Source: an uncultured Clostridia bacterium (lineage in GTDB: Bacteria > Bacillota > Clostridia > Christensenellales > CAG-314). From it: 13,151 nt of DNA. The notes under the pieces are model-generated. The model did not search any database and was not told where the DNA came from. It saw nothing but the letters and a program-made list of their open reading frames with translations. A program made the translations under genes and the position numbers. The DNA lies in the NCBI GenBank assembly GCA_934177025.1, contig CAKPPA010000018.1:1-13151 (forward strand), read 5' to 3'. Shown piece after piece: positions 6,742 through 13,151 of this stretch (position 1 is its first letter; each line of letters opens with the position of its first letter).

Positions 6742-7863
6742 ATGAAAATTTTACACACTTCCGATTTGCATTTCGGAATAAAATTCAAAAATTTCCCTCT
6801 CCTAAACGCCCAGCGCGAATTTGTGGCGGAAATCTTTCGCATTACGGAGGACTACGGCACGGAAGTCGTGCTGATTAGCGGCGACGTGTTCGACGGGGCG
6901 GTGTCCAATGCGGAAGCGATTTCGCTTTACGACGAAATGATGAACGGACTTGTCGCACGCGGGCAAAAAGTGATTATCATTGCCGGCAATCACGACGGCG
7001 CGGCAAGGCTTTCGAGTTTGAGCGGCATTTTAAAAAACAGCGGCGTGTACCTGTGCGGCTACTTAAAAAACAGCCTTTTGCCGATTGTGATCGGCGACGT
7101 GTCCTTTTTTGCGTTGCCGTACTTCGGGCGGGACGAACTCAAGGAAACGCTTGCGGAAAAAGGGTGGATTGCAAAGGATGCATCACTTTCCCTTTCCGAA
7201 GGAACGAAAATTTTACTGAAAAACATAACGGAAGGCTGTTCCGGCAAAAAAGTTTTGCTTTCGCATTGCTTTGCGGACGGCGCGTCGACGAGCGACAGCG
7301 AAACGATGTTTGTCGGCGGAAGCGGCAAAACGGAAGTATCCTGTTTCGACGGATTCGACTACGTTGCGTTGGGGCATTTGCATCGCCCGCAAAACGTAAC
7401 GCCGCGCGTGCGGTACAGCGGCTCGCCGATTCCTTACAGTTTTTCCGAAGCGGGGACGAAAAAATCCGTTACGATTGTGGATACCGACACGTTCCAAACG
7501 GAACAAGTGCCGATTTGCACGTCGCACGAAATGCTTTCCTTGGAAGGCACGTACGAGGAACTGCTGGAAAAAGCACGCAAGGAAAGTTCCGCCACGAAAC
7601 TCGTGCGCATTGTTATGACCGATCGCGCGCCGGATTTGTTGGTGCGGGAAACGTTTGCGCAGTATTTCAAAAAAATTTGTGAGTTTTCGGGCAGGATGCC
7701 GGACGGCACGAATTCCACCTTGTCGTCCGAACAGGCACGGACGTTGACGCCGGAGGAAATGCTAACGCAGTACGTGTTGGCCTCCTTAAATCGCGAACCG
7801 TTGCCGACGGAAAAGGAATGGTTTTTAAAAGCGGTGGAACAACGCGGGGAGGAGGAGCAATGA
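6742..7863 (+). CDS. sbcD: Exonuclease subunit SbcD (Mre11-type nuclease)
   Basis: This 373-residue metallophosphoesterase is the nuclease subunit of the SbcCD complex, which trims DNA ends and cleaves hairpins and protein-blocked ends on the nucleoid. All metal-binding motifs are seen: Asp8-x-His10 in TSDLHFG, Asp48 in SGDVFD, Asn83-His84 in AGNHDG, His175 in LSHCFADG, and His212/His214 in GHLH. Residues after about 260 form the capping and SbcC-binding part. The second motif reads SDLHFG rather than the commoner SDWHLG, a conservative difference. AGGTGA (6732-6737) is a modest ribosome binding site 4 nt from the ATG. The stop overlaps the sbcC start by 4 nt (ATGA), typical of this pair. Length is close to the usual ~380. 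Confidence 0.96.
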   Translation: MKILHTSDLHFGIKFKNFPLLNAQREFVAEIFRITEDYGTEVVLISGDVFDGAVSNAEAISLYDEMMNGLVARGQKVIIIAGNHDGAARLSSLSGILKNSGVYLCGYLKNSLLPIVIGDVSFFALPYFGRDELKETLAEKGWIAKDASLSLSEGTKILLKNITEGCSGKKVLLSHCFADGASTSDSETMFVGGSGKTEVSCFDGFDYVALGHLHRPQNVTPRVRYSGSPIPYSFSEAGTKKSVTIVDTDTFQTEQVPICTSHEMLSLEGTYEELLEKARKESSATKLVRIVMTDRAPDLLVRETFAQYFKKICEFSGRMPDGTNSTLSSEQARTLTPEEMLTQYVLASLNREPLPTEKEWFLKAVEQRGEEEQ

Positions 7864-10787
7864 GGCCGGTACGGTTACGTTTGCAAGCATTCGGGCCGTT
7901 TGTGGAAATGCAAACGGTGGAATTTTCGAATTTTTACGAAAACGGATTGTTTTTAATCAGCGGTGAAACGGGCAGCGGAAAAACCTTTTTGTTGGACGCC
8001 ATCAGTTTTGCGTTGTACGGCAGGGGAAGTAGCGACTACCGCAAAAATTTTGCGGAGTGTCGCAGTCAGTACGCCGAGGATTCGCTCCCGACGTTGGTGG
8101 AGTTCACCTTCGTTTTTCAGGGGGTGGAGTACGTTTTTCAGCGGGAACTTGTCGTCAAAGCAAAAAGCAAGGATTTTAAGGAGTCCGTTGCGGTGTTTAA
8201 AGTCGTCAACGGCGACAGGGTGCTGGCGGAACCGAACTTAAAAATTTCGGGGATGGAAAAGTACACACAAGGGCTTTTGGGACTGGATGCGGATCAGTTT
8301 ACGCAGGTTGTCATTTTGCCGCAGGGCAAGTTTGAAAAGTTTTTAGTGGCGGACAGCTCCAAAAAACGCGAAGTGCTAATTACGTTGTTTCATGCCGATC
8401 GCTGGCAAAAATACGTGGATGCCGTCAATGCGGAAACAAAAATCCGCGGGGCGGTACTCGGGGAAAAACGGCAAAACCTCGAAGGAGCGTTGAGTGCGGA
8501 AAACGTCAAAACGACGGAGGAGTTTTTCGCCGTTGTCGAACAGCATGCGGCAAACGTCGTTTTGGCGGAGGAAGCGGAACAAAACGCCGCTCAAGCGTTG
8601 ACGGAAGCGGAAAAATTTTTGGAAGCGCAAAAAGCGACGGCGGAAAAATTCCGCACCCTTGCCGAAACGCAAGCGGCGTTAAAGTCATTGCAGGAAACGG
8701 AGCCGCAACAAAAGGAAAAAATGCGACGCTTGCAAACGGCGGAACAAATCAACGACTTAAAGCCTGCGTTCGACAAGCGTAACGAAAATCGCCTTCGCCT
8801 GCAGGCGGCTGAGGTTGCTGCGGAAACGGCGGAAACGGAACGAAAAACGGCAACGGAAGCATATGCTGTTTTAACTGCACAACAGGCGGAGTTCGCCGAA
8901 AAAGGGAAAAGGGCGGAAACCTTGACGGAGGAATTGAGCGTACAAAAACAAGCCGTCGGGGATTACGAGGAATTGGAGGAAGTGCAAAAAAACTTGGAGG
9001 CGTTGGAGCAGGCAGGCAAGCAAAAGCGGGAAGCCTACGAAAAAACGCAAAAGGAGCGGGCGGAAAAGGAACAAACGCTTGCCAAGGAAAAAGCGGACAA
9101 CGAGGTGCGCTACGAAACGGTTGTAAAAAAGGTTTCCGACATCAAAAAGGATTTCGAGTGCGCCAAAAAAGCGGAGGAAAGTAAAGCCAAAGCGCAAACG
9201 TTGCGGCTTGAAATTGCGGCGGCGCAAAAGGAAATTCAGGAGGTTACGGCAGCCTTAAAGAGGGAGGAAAGCGAAAATTATCGGCAGGCAATCGGCTACG
9301 TTCGTTCGCAATTACACAAGGGGGATCGTTGCCCTGTGTGCGGCGGACAAGTGGCGGAGGACGGCGAATCGGGCGTTACGCTAAAAAGCAGTGAAGCGGA
9401 GCAGTTGGAAAAACGCCTTTCCGACACGGAAAAACACCTGACGGAATTAAAGCTGAATTTTCAAAACGAGGAAAAAATCTATCAGGAAAACGTGCGCGAA
9501 CAAACCGTGGAAGCACTGGAAATCCGCTATCGAAATGCGGAAGAAACGTGCTTGAAGCACGATGAAATGCGTGCTTGGATTACGGAACAGGAGCCGAAGT
9601 TAAAGGATCTTGTCGAACGGGAAAGGTGCGAAAACAACGCGCTTACGGAAACGCGGGAGATGTACCGCAGCGAAAAAGCCAAGTGCGACACGTTGACGAA
9701 AAAAAAGATGCAAGGCATCGAAACTTCGGCACAACTTAAGGCGCGAATCGAGGCGGGGGAAAAGGAAAGGGAAGCGTTGCAACTCTCCTGCCGGCAGTGG
9801 GAAGCGGCGGTACAAAACGCCTTGGCGAAAAAAAGCGGAGCGGAAGCGGCGGCAACGGAAAAACAGCGTGCGGCGGCAACGGAGCGTGCGTTGTTGCAAA
9901 AAACGGAAAAGGCTCTTTCGGACGAACTTGCGAAAATCGGGCTGACGGAGAAGGAAGCCACACTTGCCTTGGAGGAAGTCGGGGATTTAACCGCATTGCG
10001 GAAGGAAATTGAGGAGCGCGAACGCGAAAAAAACACGCTACTTGAAAAAGAGAAACAATTAAAAAAGGACACGGAAGGCAAAACCGAGCCGAATTTAGCG
10101 GAACTGCAAGCCGCGTGCGACGAAAAAAAGAAAATTTACATCGAAGCAGGGAAAAACTGCGCCGCGGAAAGGAAGGAAACGGAGCGGCTGAAAACCCTTG
10201 CGGCAAAATTACGTACGCAGGCGGAGGAAATTGCCGTACTAGATAAGGAAGTGCAGGAACGGCAAGCCTTCGGAAAACTGTTAAGCGGCGGCACGGGCAA
10301 CTACATCGGGTTACAAAACTACGTACTTGCCACCATGCTTTCCGCCGTGACGGCGGAGGCAAACGGCCTTATGAAAAACATCCTCGAAGGGAACTACCGT
10401 TTGTACCGTCGCGAGCAAAAAAAAGGCAACGAAAAGGTGTACGGGCTGGATTTGGAAGTGGAGGATTTGTGCTCCGGTCGGCGGCGTAGCGTGGACGGCC
10501 TGTCGGGCGGCGAAAAGTTTTTAACGTCCTTGGCATTGTCGTTGGCGTTAAGCAACGTAGTGCGAAATTGGAACGGCGGCATCGAAATCGGCATGATGTT
10601 TGTGGACGAAGGGTTCGGCACGCTCAGCGACGACCGCATTGCCGAGGCTTTGCAAATGTTGGAGCGGGAGCGGCAGTCGGATCGCATTGTGGGCATCATT
10701 TCGCACGTGCAAAAAATCAACGAAAGCATTCCGTCGAAAATCGTTGTCAAAAAGGATAAAACAAGTTCGTTAAAAACGGTGTTATAA
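7860..10787 (+). CDS. sbcC: Exonuclease subunit SbcC (Rad50-type SMC ATPase)
   Basis: This 975-residue ATPase drives the SbcCD nuclease and tethers DNA. The N-terminal half of the ATPase head has Walker A GETGSGKT (35-42) and the Q-loop segment VVILPQGKFEKFL near residue 150. A long Glu/Lys/Ala-rich coiled coil follows on both sides of the zinc hook Cys491-Pro-Val-Cys494 (CPVC), close to the middle of the protein as expected. The C-terminal half-head has the signature LSGGEK (881-886) and Walker B ending Asp916-Glu917. The frame is open 14 codons upstream, but ATG 7860 is chosen because GGAGGAG lies before it and it gives the conserved MRPVRLRLQAFGPF start. Translation is probably coupled to sbcD. 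Walker A has Gly-Glu-Thr where most homologues have Gly-Pro/Ala-Thr, which should not prevent ATP binding. Confidence 0.96.
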   Translation: MRPVRLRLQAFGPFVEMQTVEFSNFYENGLFLISGETGSGKTFLLDAISFALYGRGSSDYRKNFAECRSQYAEDSLPTLVEFTFVFQGVEYVFQRELVVKAKSKDFKESVAVFKVVNGDRVLAEPNLKISGMEKYTQGLLGLDADQFTQVVILPQGKFEKFLVADSSKKREVLITLFHADRWQKYVDAVNAETKIRGAVLGEKRQNLEGALSAENVKTTEEFFAVVEQHAANVVLAEEAEQNAAQALTEAEKFLEAQKATAEKFRTLAETQAALKSLQETEPQQKEKMRRLQTAEQINDLKPAFDKRNENRLRLQAAEVAAETAETERKTATEAYAVLTAQQAEFAEKGKRAETLTEELSVQKQAVGDYEELEEVQKNLEALEQAGKQKREAYEKTQKERAEKEQTLAKEKADNEVRYETVVKKVSDIKKDFECAKKAEESKAKAQTLRLEIAAAQKEIQEVTAALKREESENYRQAIGYVRSQLHKGDRCPVCGGQVAEDGESGVTLKSSEAEQLEKRLSDTEKHLTELKLNFQNEEKIYQENVREQTVEALEIRYRNAEETCLKHDEMRAWITEQEPKLKDLVERERCENNALTETREMYRSEKAKCDTLTKKKMQGIETSAQLKARIEAGEKEREALQLSCRQWEAAVQNALAKKSGAEAAATEKQRAAATERALLQKTEKALSDELAKIGLTEKEATLALEEVGDLTALRKEIEEREREKNTLLEKEKQLKKDTEGKTEPNLAELQAACDEKKKIYIEAGKNCAAERKETERLKTLAAKLRTQAEEIAVLDKEVQERQAFGKLLSGGTGNYIGLQNYVLATMLSAVTAEANGLMKNILEGNYRLYRREQKKGNEKVYGLDLEVEDLCSGRRRSVDGLSGGEKFLTSLALSLALSNVVRNWNGGIEIGMMFVDEGFGTLSDDRIAEALQMLERERQSDRIVGIISHVQKINESIPSKIVVKKDKTSSLKTVL

Positions 10788-10796
10788 GGGGGACGT

Positions 10797-12569
10797 ATGA
10801 AACGAAACAAAAAAGCAACCAAACCTTCGGCATGGCAAACCATTCGCAGATTTTTGCCCTACTACAAGCCGTATCGAACCGTGTTTGTTTTGGACCTTAC
10901 CTTTGCGCTCATCGCAACGCTGGTGGAATTGGCGTTTCCGGTGTTTGCTAAAATCATCACCAACGACGCCATTCGGTCGAACATGATTTCGTTGCAGTTG
11001 GTGCTGAAAATCGGTGCGATTTTGCTGGTGCTGAGGGCAATCGAAGTCGGGTGTCGGTTTTTCATTGTGAAGTACGGGCATATTATGGGGGTTAAAATCG
11101 AAACGGATTTAAGGCGCAATTTGTTCGATCATTTGGAAGCATTGCCGCACAGTTATTACGACAACGCAAAAATCGGCACGCTGATGTCCCGCATTACGAC
11201 GGACTTGTTCGACGTAACGGAGTTTTCCCACCACGGGCCGGAGGAGTTTTTTATTGCGTTTGTGAAAATCGTCGGCTCCTTTGTGGTGCTGATGTGCTTT
11301 AACGTGCCGATGACGCTTTGCCTGTTTGCGGTGTTGCCGTTTATGATTTGGTTTGCCGCAAAGCAAAACGTAAAAATGCGCAAAGTGTTTCAGGACGGTC
11401 GCGTGCAAGCGGGGGAAATCCACGCGCAGGTGGAGGACACGCTTTCGGGCATTCGCGTGGTAAAATCCTTTGCCAACGAGGACGTGGAGCGCAAAAAATT
11501 CGAAAAAGGCAACCGAAAATACTTTAAAATTAAGGAACGCAACTACCACATTATGGGCATTTTCAACAGCGGCGTGCGTGCGTTGGACGGCATTATGTAC
11601 GTGCTGATTATCGTACTCGGCGGCGTGATGCAAATCGATGCGGGGACGTTCGTTGCATACTTACTGTACGCCACAACGCTTTTGGCAACCATTAAAACGA
11701 TTGCGGACTACACCGAACAGTTTCAAAAAGGCGTTACGGCGTTTGAACGGTACGAGGAAATTATGGACACGCCGATTGCCTTAAAGGACGCTCCGAACGC
11801 GAAACCAATCGGCGAAGTGAAAGGGAACGTTCAATTAAAAAACGTGTCCTTCCACTACGAAAACGGCGCGCAGGAAGTACTAAAAGGAATTAATTTGGAA
11901 GTGAACCCGGGCGACGTCCTTGCCATTGTCGGGCCGAGCGGCGGCGGAAAAACCACGCTTGCCAGCCTGATTCCGCGGTTTTACGACGTAACGGACGGGG
12001 AAGTGCTGATTGACGGCAAAAACGTGCGCGACGTCACCATGCATTCGCTCCGCAAACAAATCGGCGTCGTGCAGCAGGACGTGTATCTGTTTTGGGGTAC
12101 GATTCGCGAAAACATCGCTTACGGCAATCCCGATGCCACGGAGGAGGAAATCGTCCGCGCGGCGGTGCTTGCGGGGGCGGACGAGTTTATTCGCGAACTC
12201 GAGCACGGCTACGACAGCTACGTCGGCGAAAGGGGCGTCAAACTCAGCGGCGGGCAAAAGCAGCGCATCAGTATTGCGCGCGTGTTCCTAAAAAATCCGC
12301 CGATTTTGATTTTGGACGAAGCCACCAGCGCGTTGGATAACGAAAGCGAAGTGAAAGTGCAGCAATCGTTGGATCAGTTAAGCGTGGGGCGTACTACCAT
12401 TGTCATTGCGCACCGCCTTTCCACCATTCGCACCGCAAACAAAATCGTGGTGCTAACGAAGGACGGCATTCAGGAAACGGGTACGCACAAGGAACTGATG
12501 CGGAAAAACGGCTTGTACAAAAAATTGTACGATTTAAGTACGGCAAACGCCGAAATCACCTACGGTTAA
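10797..12569 (+). CDS. ABC exporter, fused permease-ATPase (canonical, probably homodimeric)
   Basis: This 590-residue half-transporter has six membrane helices (about residues 28-310) and a C-terminal nucleotide-binding domain. All ATPase motifs are intact: Walker A GPSGGGKT (379-386), Q-loop VVQQD (424-428), signature LSGGQ (483-487), Walker B ILILDE with Glu508, and switch His539 in IAHRLST. Because both ATP sites would be complete, it can work as a homodimer of the MsbA/BmrA/Sav1866 type, unlike the split pair at 2151-5887. Its substrate is unknown; lipids or drugs are typical for the family. It starts 9 nt after sbcC, with GGGGGA before the ATG, and shares the sbcDC transcript. There is no functional link to DNA repair in known biology, so the joining may only reflect genome compaction. 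Confidence 0.93.
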   Translation: MKRNKKATKPSAWQTIRRFLPYYKPYRTVFVLDLTFALIATLVELAFPVFAKIITNDAIRSNMISLQLVLKIGAILLVLRAIEVGCRFFIVKYGHIMGVKIETDLRRNLFDHLEALPHSYYDNAKIGTLMSRITTDLFDVTEFSHHGPEEFFIAFVKIVGSFVVLMCFNVPMTLCLFAVLPFMIWFAAKQNVKMRKVFQDGRVQAGEIHAQVEDTLSGIRVVKSFANEDVERKKFEKGNRKYFKIKERNYHIMGIFNSGVRALDGIMYVLIIVLGGVMQIDAGTFVAYLLYATTLLATIKTIADYTEQFQKGVTAFERYEEIMDTPIALKDAPNAKPIGEVKGNVQLKNVSFHYENGAQEVLKGINLEVNPGDVLAIVGPSGGGKTTLASLIPRFYDVTDGEVLIDGKNVRDVTMHSLRKQIGVVQQDVYLFWGTIRENIAYGNPDATEEEIVRAAVLAGADEFIRELEHGYDSYVGERGVKLSGGQKQRISIARVFLKNPPILILDEATSALDNESEVKVQQSLDQLSVGRTTIVIAHRLSTIRTANKIVVLTKDGIQETGTHKELMRKNGLYKKLYDLSTANAEITYG

Positions 12570-12591
12570 GGAAAGGAATCCCTAGGGAAAA

Positions 12592-12661
12592 GGAAAGTGG
12601 TTTTTCCAAAAAAAAGGAAAGATACTTTTACAAAAAAAGGAAAGGTACTTTTACAAAAAAA
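12592..12661. repeat. Three A-rich tandem repeats of about 23 bp
   Basis: Three head-to-tail units begin at 12592 (24 bp, diverged), 12616 (23 bp) and 12639 (23 bp). A fourth, truncated GGAAC copy starts at 12662 and runs into the terminator. Units 2 and 3 differ at one base and have the form GGAAAGRTACTTTTAC followed by seven A. Each contains a small self-pairing core (AAAG/CTTT in units 2 and 3, GGAAA/TTTCC in unit 1). The array lies in the 3' UTR of the ABC gene. No function can be assigned; slippage-driven duplication is the simplest origin. Confidence 0.85.
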
Positions 12662-12666
12662 GGAAC

Positions 12667-12703
12667 AAAAACCGCACGACGCAACGGGCCCGTGCGGTTT
12701 TTT
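12667..12703 (+). terminator. Intrinsic terminator of the sbcDC-ABC operon
   Basis: AACCGCACG (12670-12678) pairs with CGTGCGGTT (12691-12699) around a 12-nt loop and is followed by further T residues to 12703. The A run before it extends the stem and could make it work in both directions. It separates the operon from tilS. Confidence 0.9.
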
Positions 12704-12729
12704 CGTGGGGCGGCGCACGGAAAATCGCC

Positions 12730-12758
12730 TTTACAAATGAGGTTACGTTTGCTATAAT
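12730..12758 (+). promoter_or_regulatory. SigA-type promoter of tilS
   Basis: TTTACA (12730-12735), a 17-bp spacer and TATAAT (12753-12758) match the consensus at 11 of 12 positions. Only six bases separate the -10 from the ATG at 12765, so transcription should begin at or within a base or two of the start codon. Confidence 0.85.
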
Positions 12759-12764
12759 TTTTTC

Positions 12765-13151
12765 ATGAATACGAAGTTTTTGACCGAAAAAAGCAGGGTG
12801 CTACTTGCGGTTTCGGGCGGGGTGGATTCCATGGTGATGCTCCGCCGCTTTTACGATTTGCAAAAAACCGTGCCGTTTGTGATGGAAGCGGTTACGGTGG
12901 ACCATTGCCTGCGGAAAAATTCCGCGGAGGACGCAAGGTTTGTAAAGGAGTTTTGCGAAACGCTTGGGGTTCCGTGCCGTGTTGAACGGGCGGACGTGCC
13001 TACCTACTGCAAGGAGCATCGCGTGTCGGCGGAAACGGGAGCAAGGATCCTTCGGTACGAAATTTTGCAACGCAATGCAAAGGACTTCGATTGGGTTTGT
13101 TTGGCGCATCAGGCGGAGGATCAGGCGGAAACGGTGCTCATGCATTTACTG
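12765..13151 (+). CDS. tilS: tRNA(Ile)-lysidine synthetase, N-terminal part
   Basis: The first 129 residues are present; the gene runs off the window end. TilS uses ATP to attach lysine to cytidine 34 of the CAU-anticodon tRNA-Ile, so that it reads AUA instead of AUG, an essential cytoplasmic reaction. The N-type ATP pyrophosphatase P-loop SGGVDS (residues 18-23) is seen, followed by VDHCLR (45-50) and the AHQAEDQAET segment (114-123), which corresponds to the family's AHHxDDQxET motif. There is no Shine-Dalgarno sequence before ATG 12765, and the next in-frame ATG lies within or after the P-loop, so this start is secure despite the missing site. In many Bacillota tilS is followed by hpt and ftsH; that cannot be checked here. 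Confidence 0.94.
   Translation, partial: MNTKFLTEKSRVLLAVSGGVDSMVMLRRFYDLQKTVPFVMEAVTVDHCLRKNSAEDARFVKEFCETLGVPCRVERADVPTYCKEHRVSAETGARILRYEILQRNAKDFDWVCLAHQAEDQAETVLMHLL

Noticed and set aside
9736..10362. Minus-strand open frame of 208 codons within sbcC
   Set aside because: Its Pro/Arg/Ser-rich translation is the usual reverse image of a Glu/Lys/Ala coiled coil; there is no start signal.
331..12569. A defence island or novel immune system (peptidase, SbcCD, ABC exporters together)
   Set aside because: Each gene has an ordinary housekeeping, stress or efflux explanation, they lie in three separate transcripts, and no mobile element or known defence domain is present.

Overview
The window looks like a chromosomal segment of a Gram-positive, low-to-mid-GC Bacillota, probably class Clostridia and possibly an uncultured gut lineage; the species cannot be named from the sequence. 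The reasons are strong SigA-type promoters (TTGACA/TATAAT with 16-17 bp spacers), GGAGG-type ribosome binding sites, a CIRCE (HrcA) operator in front of a small heat-shock gene, U-tract hairpin terminators, a BmrCD/LmrCD-like heterodimeric ABC exporter pair, and a tilS gene of the usual Bacillota form. No mobile element, CRISPR array, rRNA or tRNA gene was found.

Layout from left to right. Positions 1-330 are noncoding: a hairpin that could terminate in both directions, then a T-rich stretch. A minus-strand S66-family LD-carboxypeptidase/MccF-like serine peptidase (331-1338) has its own SigA promoter and diverges from an Hsp20 chaperone gene (1562-1993). The Hsp20 promoter carries a CIRCE operator over the predicted start of transcription, plus an extra half-site in the 5' leader. 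Hsp20 converges on a minus-strand operon that reads tetR (6543 down to 5902), ABC exporter subunit A (5887-4124) and ABC exporter subunit B (4124-2151). This operon starts from a promoter with both hexamers at consensus, and a 16-bp palindrome just downstream of the start fits autoregulation by the TetR protein. The two half-transporters overlap by 1 nt. Their nucleotide-binding motifs split into one canonical and one degenerate ATP site, the hallmark of heterodimeric type IV exporters.

Divergently, sbcD (6742-7863) and sbcC (7860-10787) overlap by 4 nt and encode the Mre11/Rad50-type DNA repair nuclease. Nine bases later comes a third ABC exporter (10797-12569) with fully canonical ATPase motifs, probably a homodimer. 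The operon is followed by an A-rich array of about 23-bp tandem repeats and a strong terminator. The window ends inside tilS (12765 onward, truncated by the window edge), whose promoter lies so close to the ATG that its mRNA is predicted to be leaderless.

The content is mostly ordinary housekeeping, stress and efflux genes, and I see no convincing undescribed multi-gene system. The best second-look items are the predicted leaderless tilS mRNA, the tandem repeat next to it, the extra HrcA half-site, the CxxC motif in Hsp20, and the joining of sbcDC to an exporter gene.
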